Below are positions 40,401-45,463 of a stretch of 45,463 nucleotides of DNA, in pieces. This DNA is from a virus. How positions within the stretch are numbered: position 1 is the stretch's first letter; each line of letters starts with the position of its first letter. The notes under the pieces were generated by a model, which was not told the origin of the DNA, ran no database searches, and saw nothing but the letters and a program-made list of their open reading frames with translations. The position numbers were made by a program, and so were the translations under genes. The DNA lies in the IMG/VR virus record IMGVR_UViG_3300048686_000173, positions 1 to 45,463 of that record; one strand, given 5' to 3'.

Positions 40401-41053
40401 TGGGTCTATTCTATCCAAGTGGATTGACAACAGATCCAAGAACTGGTAATCTAGTTGCAGTTCCACCAAGTCATATGATGTTGTATACATTCTTAAAGAA
40501 TGATACTATTGCTTATCCTTGGTTTGCGGCAGCAGGTACAAAGCGTGGTCTAGTATACAATGCTGCTCAAATTGGTTATGTAAATAGAGAAACCGGCGAG
40601 TTTATAACAACAAAGACACGTTTAGGTTTACGTGACACGTTATATGTTAACTTCATCAACCCAATCACATTCTTCAGTGGTGTTGGATTGTTGAACTATG
40701 GTAATAAAACAAGTTACAACTCACAGAGTGCATTGGATCGTACAAACGTTGCACGATTGATAGCATATCTACGTAGACAACTAACAATCGCCGCAAGACC
40801 GTTTGTGTTCGAACCAAACGATGGTTTAACAAGAGCACAGATTGCAGGTGTGATTCAAACATTACTAGTAGACTTAGTTGCAAAACGCGGTATCTATGAC
40901 TACTATGTACAATGTGATGAGCAAAACAACCCACCAGCAGTTGTTGATAGAAATGAATTGTATGTAAACGTGGCAGTTGAACCTGTCAAGGCTGCTGAAT
41001 TCATTTACATCCCGGTTCGTGTGTTGAATACAGGTGAGATATCACAAGGATAA
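37487..41053 (+). CDS. 18: Tail sheath protein, gp18-like, very long (1188 aa)
   Basis: Forms the contractile outer tail. The N-terminal MALTSPGVEVTITDESQYLP and YGLLAAYSLLGVTNRCYVLRA match the sheath family, and the last ~250 residues (TLYVNFINPITFFSGVGLLNYG, the NVARLIAYLRRQLTIAARPF segment and the AEFIYIPVRVL end) match the conserved C-terminal domain. T4 gp18 has 659 residues; here roughly 500 extra residues are inserted between, as beta-rich, Thr/Asn/Gly-rich domains (about 140-800). Those likely decorate the tail surface. Expressed from a late promoter with a good AAGGA site. Confidence 0.9.
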   Translation: MALTSPGVEVTITDESQYLPSATSSVPLVVIATSQNKANASRTGIAQGTTAANAGKLYQVTSQRDLVNLYGQPFFYTTANGTPLQGYELNEYGLLAAYSLLGVTNRCYVLRANIDLASLVGTTSRPVGEPDDNTWWLDTTTSTWGIYQFNATTGKFVLQTPIVITDTDFLSSGVPITSVGNIGDYAVVAIPNYNIPSSNQKTYFYKTTANQWVGLGGSAWRLDVPTVTGANTNPTLTAGDTFTIDGSGFWSTTITVPAGPNNTIAGVAAAINALGYATLAAEVRNGRLCVFSNQNLVASTTPPYLEFTTGVGTALADIGITAGYEYNQSLVEYGTSAQMPLWTSSQTYPRPTGSVWIKVGAAGVGLNPIVANYDTVTNNWINKNVTLGLSDWAVNADIDSSGGLAIPAKSVYAQYHFNGQATNVPVYYWERVATGPTVVTGSVTGFNLTGPRTVYVQVSEPGVDVLSSTYTVTLPNNCDPTDFVTAWSAANVPYTTASVTTDDAVQLTHTAGGVIIMNDFDPVTGVSNNAIVDSGFVIGTTDGVKYGPGVVRDFTGAASTALSGPGTGCTINVRAILGLYRLNGDGVQAGGSGYSVGNQLKVLGTALGGATPANDLTVEVTNVSAGAVTAVTLVSGTPSTAMSAQLSNWREFTMTANEGAPTVAPANDTNWFFSVTNQVDIMVQKNGSWIGYKNTNYDLNGFPSATGTNTTDPNGPIFSATAPTLQSDGTALAYGDLWIDSNDLENYPVISRWQNVNGSDQWVLIDNTDQTTSSGILFADARWAPSGTVNPADDPIPTIVSLLTSNYLDLDAPEPTLYPSGTLLFNTRRSGYNVKQYRVNYFNSTSYPPPAVLPTSTDAWVTISGNQADGAMYAGRKAQRAVVVNALRQVVATNTAIRDEDNFFNLIATPNYPELQSTMIELNSARGETGYIIGDTPLGLPDSATDIQAWANNDAGAQSTGEQGLVTRNTYMGLFYPSGLTTDPRTGNLVAVPPSHMMLYTFLKNDTIAYPWFAAAGTKRGLVYNAAQIGYVNRETGEFITTKTRLGLRDTLYVNFINPITFFSGVGLLNYGNKTSYNSQSALDRTNVARLIAYLRRQLTIAARPFVFEPNDGLTRAQIAGVIQTLLVDLVAKRGIYDYYVQCDEQNNPPAVVDRNELYVNVAVEPVKAAEFIYIPVRVLNTGEISQG

Positions 41054-41056
41054 TAT

Positions 41057-41074
41057 AGTGCCCTTCGGGGCACT
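41057..41074 (+). other. UUCG hairpin between sheath and tube genes
   Basis: Seven-base-pair perfect stem AGTGCCC/GGGCACT with a TTCG tetraloop, three bases after the sheath stop. There is no T-run, so it is more likely an mRNA 3'-end stabiliser or processing site than a terminator. The tube gene promoter follows eight bases later. Confidence 0.75.
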
Positions 41075-41081
41075 TATCAGA

Positions 41082-41089
41082 GATAAATA
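41082..41089 (+). promoter_or_regulatory. T4-late-type promoter (GATAAATA)
   Basis: GATAAATA 20 bases before the tail tube start at 41110, with AGGAG (41097-41101) for translation. This gives the abundant tube protein its own transcript. Confidence 0.72.
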
Positions 41090-41109
41090 AAAGTACAGGA
41101 GATTAAAAA

Positions 41110-41736
41110 ATGGCAACAGCCTCACAATCATTGTTCAACATGACCGTAGCGTCAGACAACGCAGGTGGAAACCAAGGCTTGTTGATGCCCAAACTACAAT
41201 TCAGATTTAGAGTTACTTTCTTAAATTTTGGAACAGGACCTAATTTCGAATTAACAAAGCAAGTTGTTGATGTAACAAGACCCAACTTATCATTTGATGA
41301 AATTACTATACCAATTTACAACTCAACAATGTATTTGGCAGGTAAGGCTAAGTGGCAAACACTTACAGTTAACATTCGTGATGACGCAACTGGTCAAGTA
41401 TCTAGACTAGTAGGTCAACAATTACAAAAGCAAATGGACTTTGTTGAACAAGCATCAGCGGCAACAGGTCAGGATTACAAGTTCCAGTTGAACATTGAAG
41501 TTTTAGATGGCGGTAACGGCGCAGCAGTTCCTAACGTATTAGAAACATGGGAATTATATGGTTGCTTCGTTCAGGCAGCAAACTATAACACATTGAACTA
41601 TGGTAATAACGAACCAGTTACTATCGCATTAACAATTCGTTACGATAACGCTGTTCAGTCACCACTAGCAAGCGGTGTTGGTACAAACGTTGGTCGTGCA
41701 TTCGGTGGAGATACTGTAACCGGTATCGGCAGTTAA
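41110..41736 (+). CDS. 19: Tail tube protein, gp19-like (208 aa)
   Basis: Builds the inner tube of the contractile tail. The central FRFRVTFLNFGT, then ELTKQVVDVTRPNLSFDEITI and GKAKWQTLTVNIRDD match gp19 of T4-like phages, and LETWELYGCFVQAANYN with NNEPVTIALTIRYDNA completes the beta-barrel signature. Length is near T4 gp19 (163) with N- and C-terminal extras. It follows the sheath gene as in T4. Confidence 0.93.
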   Translation: MATASQSLFNMTVASDNAGGNQGLLMPKLQFRFRVTFLNFGTGPNFELTKQVVDVTRPNLSFDEITIPIYNSTMYLAGKAKWQTLTVNIRDDATGQVSRLVGQQLQKQMDFVEQASAATGQDYKFQLNIEVLDGGNGAAVPNVLETWELYGCFVQAANYNTLNYGNNEPVTIALTIRYDNAVQSPLASGVGTNVGRAFGGDTVTGIGS

Positions 41737-41752
41737 TAATATCTAGGGCTGT

Positions 41753-42964
41753 ATGTCAGCAAGTGGATATATTAAAGGCCAACTCAACAACCTCGTTGGG
41801 GCCTTCTTTGGAACGGAATGGTTGCGTGATTACAATCACGCAGCCAAAACCTTTAGGCCTAATGGCTACGCCAACGCTCCTAAGTTTAAGTTTTTATTTC
41901 ATACTTATTTTGATATTAATCCTGACGTATATCCTGTAGGATTAGCATCAGGCGCAAACTTTGGATTGTTAGTTAAAAATATTAAATTACCTAGTTATAC
42001 ATTTAACACTCATAACATGAATCAGTACAATCGTAAAAGAATTGTACAAACTAAAATAAATTATAATCCAGTTGATATTGAATTCCATGACGATAATGGA
42101 AACTTGATTCGTAATTTAATGTATTATTATATGCTTTACTATTATAATGATACAAATAAACCTTACTTAGATAGAGCAGGCCCTCAAATTCCACCAGCAC
42201 AATCTGGTCCTGGTGTAACTGGAACAATAGCAGTCAATAATAATGTATATCCACCTGGCTATAATTATAGGAATATATATGACGGTGATATAACTAATGA
42301 TGTTGACTATGGTTATATAGGTGAATCGGTGCAAAGCCCATCAGCGCAAAACATGGGATATTATAAGATTCCATTTTTTAGAAACATTACAATTTACGGC
42401 TTCAATCAACATAACTTTGTAGCATATGTTTTAATTAATCCTCTTATAAAAGAGATGAGTCATGACCAGTATAATTATTCTCAAAGTGCAGAAACTATGT
42501 CTAATAAAATGACACTTGAGTATGAAACTGTGAAATACTACCAAGGAGCAATTGATGGTAGATCACCAACTAATATTGTTCAAGGATTTGGATCACAACA
42601 AAACTATGATACAAGACTAAGCCCACTAGCAAAGCCAGGATCTCAAGGAAACATTTTTGGTCAAGGTGGTTTGGTGTCCGGCGCCGGTGGTGCAATACAA
42701 GATTTAGCCAATGGTAATATATTAGGTGCTATACAAAAAGCCGGTACTACATATAATACATTTAAGAATGTCAACATTAAACAAGTTGCTAAAGGTGAAT
42801 TTATCAATGGTATATCACAGGCAGTAAACCCCAACGTGCCTAATAGAAACTTAAATTTTGATTTTCCTGTATTTGGTTCTACTCCGAATAAATACGGTAC
42901 AGCAGGATCTTCAGCAGGTGGACTGACAGCACCTCCTACTATTAAAGGTCCAGGTGGAGGCTAA
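41753..42964 (+). CDS. Second tail-tube-fold protein, gp54-like or gp19 paralogue (403 aa)
   Basis: KFKFLFHTYFDI and GLLVKNIKLPSYTFNTHNM, then KINYNPVDIEFHDD, give the same strand order as the tube protein; FRNITIYGFNQHNFVAYVLI and the DQYNYSQSAETMSNKMTLEY segment are the closing strands. Tube-fold proteins of this size include gp54, which starts tube growth at the baseplate, and the C-terminal Gly/Ala/Asn-rich tail (FGQGGLVSGAGGAIQDLANG) is like the gp54 tail. It lies directly after the tube gene. I cannot separate initiator from a second tube protein by sequence alone. Confidence 0.68.
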   Translation: MSASGYIKGQLNNLVGAFFGTEWLRDYNHAAKTFRPNGYANAPKFKFLFHTYFDINPDVYPVGLASGANFGLLVKNIKLPSYTFNTHNMNQYNRKRIVQTKINYNPVDIEFHDDNGNLIRNLMYYYMLYYYNDTNKPYLDRAGPQIPPAQSGPGVTGTIAVNNNVYPPGYNYRNIYDGDITNDVDYGYIGESVQSPSAQNMGYYKIPFFRNITIYGFNQHNFVAYVLINPLIKEMSHDQYNYSQSAETMSNKMTLEYETVKYYQGAIDGRSPTNIVQGFGSQQNYDTRLSPLAKPGSQGNIFGQGGLVSGAGGAIQDLANGNILGAIQKAGTTYNTFKNVNIKQVAKGEFINGISQAVNPNVPNRNLNFDFPVFGSTPNKYGTAGSSAGGLTAPPTIKGPGGG

Positions 42965-42966
42965 AA

Positions 42967-43329
42967 ATGGCAAATGAAATTATTGATAATAGAATAAGAG
43001 GCGACCAAACTGTTAGAATTTTTAATCAGTTTTATGCCTTTAATTTAATTGTTCCTACTAATGAATATGATGTTGTTCATGGATATTTCTTAGATGTTTG
43101 TGAAACAAAACAAATTGCTGATAATTTTACAGCATTTTTGTTTAAGATAGCACAAGAAACACAAACAAGTGCATTAGAATTATTAGATGTGATTCGCGGC
43201 ACCTCTAGATTGGATATGAACAAAATCATAAGTTACTATCTAAATAGTTTCAAATCAAAAACTGCACTATATGGTGTTGCATTTATACCTACCCCTAATC
43301 AGTCAGTACAAAGAAATATACTACAGTAA
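42967..43329 (+). CDS. Unknown tail or baseplate-associated protein (120 aa)
   Basis: A small alpha/beta protein (FNQFYAFNLIVPTNEYDVVH, then helical TAFLFKIAQETQTSALELLD, and NKIISYYLNSFKSKTALYGV). It starts two bases after the tube-like gene and ends three bases before gp4, so it belongs to the tail/head-completion unit. No named family recognised. Confidence 0.65.
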   Translation: MANEIIDNRIRGDQTVRIFNQFYAFNLIVPTNEYDVVHGYFLDVCETKQIADNFTAFLFKIAQETQTSALELLDVIRGTSRLDMNKIISYYLNSFKSKTALYGVAFIPTPNQSVQRNILQ

Positions 43330-43331
43330 GT

Positions 43332-43766
43332 ATGGCAAATTGGGCGCAAGGTGTATTCAATCCTAAAAATCCACAAAAATATGTAGGCAAACATAAACCT
43401 AGATATCGTAGTGGTTGGGAACTAACCTTTATGACATTTTGTGATACAAACAAAAATGTATTACAGTGGGCTAGTGAAGCAATAGCAATTCCATATCGTA
43501 ATCCATTAACCGGCAAACCTAGTCAATATATACCTGACTTCTTTGTAGTATATCAAAATAGATTCGGCAAACAAATAGCAGAAGTTGTCGAAATCAAACC
43601 TAAAAAACAAAGTCTAATTGAAAGCAAAGTTGCAAGTGCTAAAGATAGAGCAATTGTAGCAGTTAATCATGCTAAATGGGCCGCTGCATCAGCATATTGT
43701 AAAAGTCAAGGATTAACCTTCAGAGTAATTACTGAGGATGATTTGTTTCATAATGGGCGTAAATAA
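43332..43766 (+). CDS. 4: Head completion protein, gp4-like nuclease fold (144 aa)
   Basis: T4 gp4 (also named gp50/65) is needed to finish filled heads and has an endonuclease fold. The residues here fit closely: the start FNPKNPQKYVGKHKPRYRSG, catalytic E30 in RSGWE, D69 in YIPDFF and E87-I-K89 in EVVEIKPKKQ, the E-D-ExK pattern of the restriction-enzyme fold. Length 144 against about 150 in T4. It follows the tail gene group and precedes the small terminase, a plausible head-finishing cluster. Confidence 0.87.
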   Translation: MANWAQGVFNPKNPQKYVGKHKPRYRSGWELTFMTFCDTNKNVLQWASEAIAIPYRNPLTGKPSQYIPDFFVVYQNRFGKQIAEVVEIKPKKQSLIESKVASAKDRAIVAVNHAKWAAASAYCKSQGLTFRVITEDDLFHNGRK

Positions 43767-43773
43767 CTAAATA
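43766..43773 (+). promoter_or_regulatory. Late-type promoter variant (ACTAAATA)
   Basis: ACTAAATA starts on the last base of the gp4-like gene and is followed by five bases and the ATG at 43779, so the small-terminase transcript is predicted to be leaderless. The same variant precedes the cupin cassette. Confidence 0.55.
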
Positions 43774-43778
43774 TTTAC

Positions 43779-44264
43779 ATGACCAAAAAGTTAAACGAAT
43801 TATTTGAACTTCCCGAGGAAGAAAAAGAAGCCAATCAATCTATTATTGAACGGGCAGAAATCGTTACTGCAACTGAGGAAGCCTTCAATAACCTTGAAAA
43901 AATTGAAAAAGCATTACCTGCTGTTCGTGGGCTAGAAGCAGCCGATAATGAAATGGACGGACTAGCAGAACTAGCCACTAATAGTTATAAAGACTTAATG
44001 GATTTGGGTATGCAAGTTGATAGCAGATATGCCAGTGAAATATTCAATAGCGCAGGTACAATGCTAGGTCATGCTATTACTGCAAAAACTGCCAAACTAA
44101 ACAAAAAGTTAAAGATGATTGAACTTCAATTAAAGAAGGCTCAACTAGATCAAAAAATACAGTCCAATGGTCAAGAAATTGAAAACACGCCAGTCGGTGA
44201 GGGCAAGTCTTTAGATAGAAACGAACTACTAAAAATCTTGGCATCCAAAACCGAGACCAAATGA
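43779..44264 (+). CDS. 16: Terminase small subunit, gp16-like (161 aa)
   Basis: T4 gp16 recognises and gathers DNA for the gp17 packaging motor. The protein is almost wholly helical with an acidic N-terminus. The section SYKDLMDLGMQVDSRYASEI and the following FNSAGTMLGHAITAKTAKL with a long basic helix (NKKLKMIELQLKKAQ) agree in pattern with the central coiled region of gp16, and length is near the T4 protein (164). The large terminase gene is not seen in the window and probably lies beyond its right edge. The call rests on pattern and context. Confidence 0.68.
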   Translation: MTKKLNELFELPEEEKEANQSIIERAEIVTATEEAFNNLEKIEKALPAVRGLEAADNEMDGLAELATNSYKDLMDLGMQVDSRYASEIFNSAGTMLGHAITAKTAKLNKKLKMIELQLKKAQLDQKIQSNGQEIENTPVGEGKSLDRNELLKILASKTETK

Positions 44265-44270
44265 TAAATA
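44263..44270 (+). promoter_or_regulatory. T4-late-type promoter (GATAAATA)
   Basis: GATAAATA overlaps the stop of the terminase gene. The expected start is near 44276, so the frame-opening ATG at 44261 cannot be used from this promoter; the ATG at 44291 can. Confidence 0.65.
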
Positions 44271-44290
44271 CAAGATACGGGATTTATAAA

Positions 44291-44914
44291 ATGAAAAGCC
44301 TAAAACAATATATTATGGAAAGTGTAAAGACATACAATTACACTATTAAAATCGCCGGGGATGTGGATAAGAACTTTTTAGATTTGTTTAAGATGAATTT
44401 ACAAAAGTTTGATCCTGTACGTATCAGTGATCCTAAACAGACACCAGTACAAAAAGATCCATATGGATTCCCTAATTTAACTAATCAATCTGTTACAATT
44501 ATTAAAGCAGATTTTCGTTATCCAGCAACTGAACCTATGATACAGCAAATTGCTCAATTACTTGGCTATAATGTCAATATGGTTAGAGTTGTTCAGGCAA
44601 ACTTTGATGATAGTATTAATAGCGAAGCAGAAGGCTATGCTAACGAAGGTGAACATAGTCCATTATTAAATCATACAGAATTAGAAGAACAGCCTGATGC
44701 AAAGAAGGCTGCTAAAGAATACGGTGAGTCTTATCTATCAAGCGTGAAAGAACAAATGAAGGGTAATACTATTGATATTCCTTATGCGGGTCAAAAAACA
44801 CCCGATGCATTTGATCCCTTTAAGCCTTATCTTGATGATAAATCAATGGGTGATAAAAGCCCAATGACAACTATTAAGCGTCCACCTAAGCCCGCAACAG
44901 GTGCTAGAGCATAA
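44291..44914 (+). CDS. Probable internal head protein with capsid-targeting-like N-terminus (207 aa)
   Basis: The first ten residues MKSLKQYIME, followed by S, line up with the T4 capsid-targeting sequence MKTYQEFIAE that is cut by the gp21 protease after IxE at residue 10. The middle region is an alpha/beta domain (YTIKIAGDVDKNFLDLFKMN, QLLGYNVNMVRVVQANFDD), and the last 80 residues are a flexible Pro/Lys tail. It is inferred to be packaged in the prohead and processed. Start 44291 fits both the promoter and the motif, while the 44261 ATG would add ten residues in front. Function inside the head is unknown. Confidence 0.68.
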   Translation: MKSLKQYIMESVKTYNYTIKIAGDVDKNFLDLFKMNLQKFDPVRISDPKQTPVQKDPYGFPNLTNQSVTIIKADFRYPATEPMIQQIAQLLGYNVNMVRVVQANFDDSINSEAEGYANEGEHSPLLNHTELEEQPDAKKAAKEYGESYLSSVKEQMKGNTIDIPYAGQKTPDAFDPFKPYLDDKSMGDKSPMTTIKRPPKPATGARA

Positions 44915-44928
44915 TAAAGGAAACAAAA

Positions 44929-45463
44929 ATGAACTTTAAAGAAATGTTAGAAACACTAAGCCAACTAAGTGAGGCTACAAAAGAAACTGGAAAGGGCCGT
45001 GTTCATACAGCTGAGCCAGGCGGATATGGACGCAAGTTTGATACCGATGAAGAGGGCGATGAAAAAAAAGACAAGGCACCCGCTGTGAAGCGTGGTCGTG
45101 GTCGTCCTAAGAAAGGTGCAGATGATTCAGGCGAAGTTAAGAAATATGATAACGCTAAGGCATTACAAAGTTTTATGATTGGTAATGTTCCTAAGAAATC
45201 TAAAGAATTAGAAAAGTTACCTAAGAAAAAGCATTCATTAAAAGAATATTTTGATGCGCTAGATGCCTCAATAAACGAAGCAGAACAATTAACTATCGAG
45301 CCAGCAAAACAAAATACTCAAGTTATTAAGCAAGGTTCACAGGTTATAGGTTCAGTAACTAATCCGACGTTAGCCGCAACAATAAAGTCAGCAATTGGCA
45401 AAGGTGAAATGACTTTAGCCGGTGATAAATTGGGCGAAGGCGATGATGACTATAGCGCCAAAA
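44929..45463 (+). CDS. Late protein with AT-hook motif, partial at window edge
   Basis: ATG 44929 with AAGGA 8-12 bases upstream opens a frame that runs to the last base without a stop. The N-terminus MNFKEMLETLSQLSEA fits a capsid-targeting pattern with a possible LSE cut, and INEA near 45280 is another IxE-type site. The KRGRGRPKKG stretch (about residues 54-63) is a textbook AT-hook, a minor-groove DNA-binding motif rare in phages. The rest is Lys/Glu-rich and helical. Probably a DNA-binding internal head protein; the C-terminus lies outside. Confidence 0.68.
   Translation, partial: MNFKEMLETLSQLSEATKETGKGRVHTAEPGGYGRKFDTDEEGDEKKDKAPAVKRGRGRPKKGADDSGEVKKYDNAKALQSFMIGNVPKKSKELEKLPKKKHSLKEYFDALDASINEAEQLTIEPAKQNTQVIKQGSQVIGSVTNPTLAATIKSAIGKGEMTLAGDKLGEGDDDYSAK

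Noticed and set aside
43332-43766. Host-type restriction endonuclease
   Set aside because: The nuclease-like E-D-ExK pattern is explained by gp4, which matches from the first residues and fits the head-completion context.
44261-44290. Upstream start of the 44291 gene
   Set aside because: It overlaps the late promoter octamer and would lie before the expected transcript start; the later ATG yields the capsid-targeting-like N-terminus.

Overview
This window is a segment of the genome of an AT-rich, T4-like tailed phage with a contractile tail (myovirus), of the kind found in aquatic environments. The recognisable T4 core proteins are the UvsW helicase, a gp62-like clamp-loader subunit, gp61 primase, gp41 helicase, gp15 and gp14 (tail completion and neck), gp13 (neck), a gp1-like dNMP kinase, gp18 sheath, gp19 tube, gp4 head-completion protein and a gp16-like small terminase. 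No rRNA, recognisable tRNA, CRISPR array, IS element or integrase is visible. The sequence alone does not name the host. No photosynthesis gene is seen, so there is no specific reason to call it a cyanophage.

Layout. (1) Bases 1-4350: a terminator, then UvsW, a gp62-like protein and small unknown genes, packed with start/stop overlaps. (2) Bases 4331-8683: an array of eight short genes, at least five of them with a related C-terminal F-x(4)-D-x(3)-F-x-L-x-W type motif. A three-gene opposite-strand cassette (asparagine-synthase-like PP-loop enzyme, unknown, cupin) splits it. (3) Bases 8683-13449: a DEDD exonuclease, a mini-protein resembling pieces of bacterial DnaE, a baseplate-like protein, primase and replicative helicase. 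(4) Bases 13488-18689: a late region of virion-like and unknown genes, including a Pro/Thr-linker protein and a KxDG nucleotidyltransferase-like protein. (5) Bases 18711-22347: an overlapping accessory operon (SGNH-like hydrolase, IscA-type Fe-S protein, two tandem glycosyltransferase-like paralogues, PD-(D/E)XK nuclease). (6) Bases 22402-29588: a long fibre protein, a subtilisin-like protease, two small or medium virion-like proteins and a holin-like coiled-coil/TM protein. (7) Bases 29598-33110, minus strand: Nudix hydrolase, gp15, gp14. (8) Bases 33229-37369: an unknown early gene, a second SGNH-like protein, MazG, gp13, dNMP kinase and a minus-strand HNH-like protein. (9) Bases 37487 to the end: sheath, tube, a second tube-like protein, gp4, gp16-like terminase, then proteins whose N-termini look like T4 capsid-targeting sequences. 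The last gene is cut by the window edge.

Regulation. Two promoter classes can be read. Sigma70-type -35/-10 pairs precede replication or unknown genes (75-104, 2571-2599, 7838-7865, 33172-33200). A T4-late-type octamer, (G/T/A)ATAAATA, precedes most structural genes on both strands. At several of both kinds the spacing puts the expected transcription start on, or within a few bases of, the A of the initiator ATG. This suggests leaderless mRNAs, while abundant structural genes (16210, 28267, 37487, 41110) have longer leaders with AGGAG/AAGGA sites and often small hairpins.

The most interesting items are the split small-paralogue array with its PP-loop/cupin cassette, the leaderless promoter geometry, the free-standing DnaE-like fragment, the KxDG protein, the subtilisin in the fibre operon, and the capsid-targeting-like N-termini with LxE/IxE processing sites near the packaging genes. 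All function calls come from reading motifs by eye; no database search was run.
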